A stretch of DNA of 64,000 nucleotides from Sulfitobacter sp043557345 (GTDB taxonomy: Bacteria > Pseudomonadota > Alphaproteobacteria > Rhodobacterales > Rhodobacteraceae): contig NZ_JBIFFV010000001.1 in assembly GCF_043557345.1 (NCBI RefSeq), forward strand, positions 310,001-374,000, in the 5' to 3' direction. Below are positions 63,172-64,000 of this stretch, piece after piece (positions within the stretch are counted from its first letter, which is position 1; every line of letters starts with the position of its first letter). Made by a program: the position numbers and the translations under genes. A model generated the notes under the pieces. It saw only the letters and a list, made by a program, of their open reading frames with translations, was not told the DNA's origin and did not search any database.

Positions 63172-63885
63172 ATGCGTCCCTCTGGCCGGAAACTCGATGA
63201 AATGCGCGCCGTCTCGATCGAGACAGATTTCACCAAACATGCCGAAGGGTCGGCCCTGATCAAGATGGGCGATACCCATGTGCTCTGCACCGCGACGATC
63301 GAAGACCGCGTGCCGCCCTTCATCAAAGGCTCCGGTCTGGGCTGGGTCACCGCGGAGTATGGCATGTTGCCCCGCGCCACCAACACGCGGATGCGCCGTG
63401 AAGCTGCATCAGGCAAGCAAGGGGGCCGCACGGTCGAGATCCAGCGCCTGATCGGGCGCGCCCTGCGCGCCGGCGTTGACCGCTCCGCTTTGGGCGAGCG
63501 TCAGATCACCGTCGATTGTGACGTGTTGCAAGCCGATGGCGGCACCCGCTGCGCGTCGATCACCGGCGGTTGGATCGCGCTGCGTCTGGCGGTGAACAAG
63601 CTGATGAAAGCGGGCGATGTCGTCTCTGACCCGCTGGTCGATCCGGTCGCGGCGGTTAGCTGCGGCATCTACGCAGGCCAGCCGGTGCTCGATCTCGACT
63701 ACCCCGAGGATTCCGAGGCGGGCGTCGATGGCAACTTCATCATGACCGGATCCGGCAAGCTGATCGAAGTGCAGATGAGCGCCGAAGGCTCTACCTACAC
63801 GCGCGATCAGATGAACCAGCTGATGGACCTGGCCGAAAAAGGGGTCGGCGAACTGGCCTCCATCCAAAAATCGGTTACCGCATGA
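63172..63885 (+). CDS. rph: Ribonuclease PH
   Basis: 237 residues from the ATG at 63172 (MRPSGRKLDEMRAVSIETDF), with AAGGA upstream. GSALIKMGDTHVLCTATIED and AEYGMLPRATNTRMRREA are the phosphorolytic core; QGGRTVEIQRLIGRALRAGVD follows. It trims the 3' ends of tRNA precursors. Its stop overlaps the rdgB start (ATGA). Divergent from hrcA. Confidence 0.96.
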   Translation: MRPSGRKLDEMRAVSIETDFTKHAEGSALIKMGDTHVLCTATIEDRVPPFIKGSGLGWVTAEYGMLPRATNTRMRREAASGKQGGRTVEIQRLIGRALRAGVDRSALGERQITVDCDVLQADGGTRCASITGGWIALRLAVNKLMKAGDVVSDPLVDPVAAVSCGIYAGQPVLDLDYPEDSEAGVDGNFIMTGSGKLIEVQMSAEGSTYTRDQMNQLMDLAEKGVGELASIQKSVTA

Positions 63886-64000
63886 CGCGCAAGTTCACCG
63901 AAAATCGCATTCTCATCGCTACCCACAACGCGGGCAAACTGGCGGAAATGCGTCAACTCTTCGCCCCCCACGGGGTCGAGGTGGTCGGCGCGGCAGAGAT
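63882..64000 (+). CDS. rdgB: Non-canonical purine NTP pyrophosphatase, partial (5' part only)
   Basis: The first 39 residues are visible (MTRKFTENRILIATHNAGKL and on). RILIATHNAGKLAEMRQLF is the Ham1/RdgB nucleotide-binding start. It removes dITP and XTP from the pool. Coupled to rph by ATGA, an order widely conserved in alphaproteobacteria. The 3' end is outside the window. Confidence 0.9.
   Translation, partial: MTRKFTENRILIATHNAGKLAEMRQLFAPHGVEVVGAAE

Overview
The window looks like a chromosomal segment of a marine alphaproteobacterium of the Rhodobacteraceae (Roseobacter group, Sulfitobacter-like). This is an inference from high GC, dense packing with ATGA/TGATG start-stop overlaps, the CGFC glutaredoxin/nitrilase/comF block, the small exported 'IVEAPVIVEE' protein, an RpoH-type dnaK promoter and the GCGGGGGTCC-type dispersed repeat. 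I see no tRNA, rRNA, IS element, prophage or CRISPR array. Nearly everything is core chromosome.

Layout. 1-9803 (minus strand): a partial YczE-like membrane protein, then a surface-polysaccharide block: a two-part sulfotransferase, a Core-2/I-branching GT14 enzyme, GT2, GT4, galU, another GT2, kdsB and cysQ. 9920-11349 (plus): a KpsM-like export permease and an SH3/COG3650 exported protein, divergent from cysQ with overlapping promoters. 11401-16231: alkB, dnaK-dnaJ behind a RpoH-like promoter, radC. 16242-21597: a PstS/OmpA fusion, an unknown exported protein, secA. 21771-26293: parvulin, argJ, mutT, a 40-residue small protein, a lipid kinase and a metallophosphoesterase. 26303-31758: infB, ylxR, nusA and rimP, one operon with a promoter and an intrinsic terminator in its leader. 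31765-38657: short peptide-binding protein, pip, ubiG, marR, nitrilase, grxC, comF, an NDUFAF5-like methyltransferase, hemH. 38761-42258: a tiny exported protein, two L,D-transpeptidases around a CAP lipoprotein, an RNA uracil methyltransferase. 42296-50628: two MsbA-like half transporters, cca, two Nudix genes, hslO, and a PP2C phosphatase with a degenerate receiver. 50707-58617: ilvA, argG, DUF7282-like protein, sulfotransferase-like protein, msrA, rbsK, maeB. 58747-64000: mutS, grpE, hrcA, rph and a partial rdgB.

How the genes work together. The first 10 kb reads as one idea: UDP-glucose supply (GalU), CMP-Kdo supply (KdsB), four glycosyltransferases, a sulfotransferase, the phosphatase that removes the PAP by-product (CysQ), and a capsule-type export permease. 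Together they suggest a sulfated Kdo-linked exopolysaccharide or capsule. This is the best candidate for a little-described system here. The heat-shock genes are split: dnaK-dnaJ at 12-15 kb and hrcA-grpE at 61-63 kb, without a visible CIRCE element at either. The rest is housekeeping: translation and transcription, protein export, cell wall, repair, and amino-acid, haem and quinone biosynthesis.
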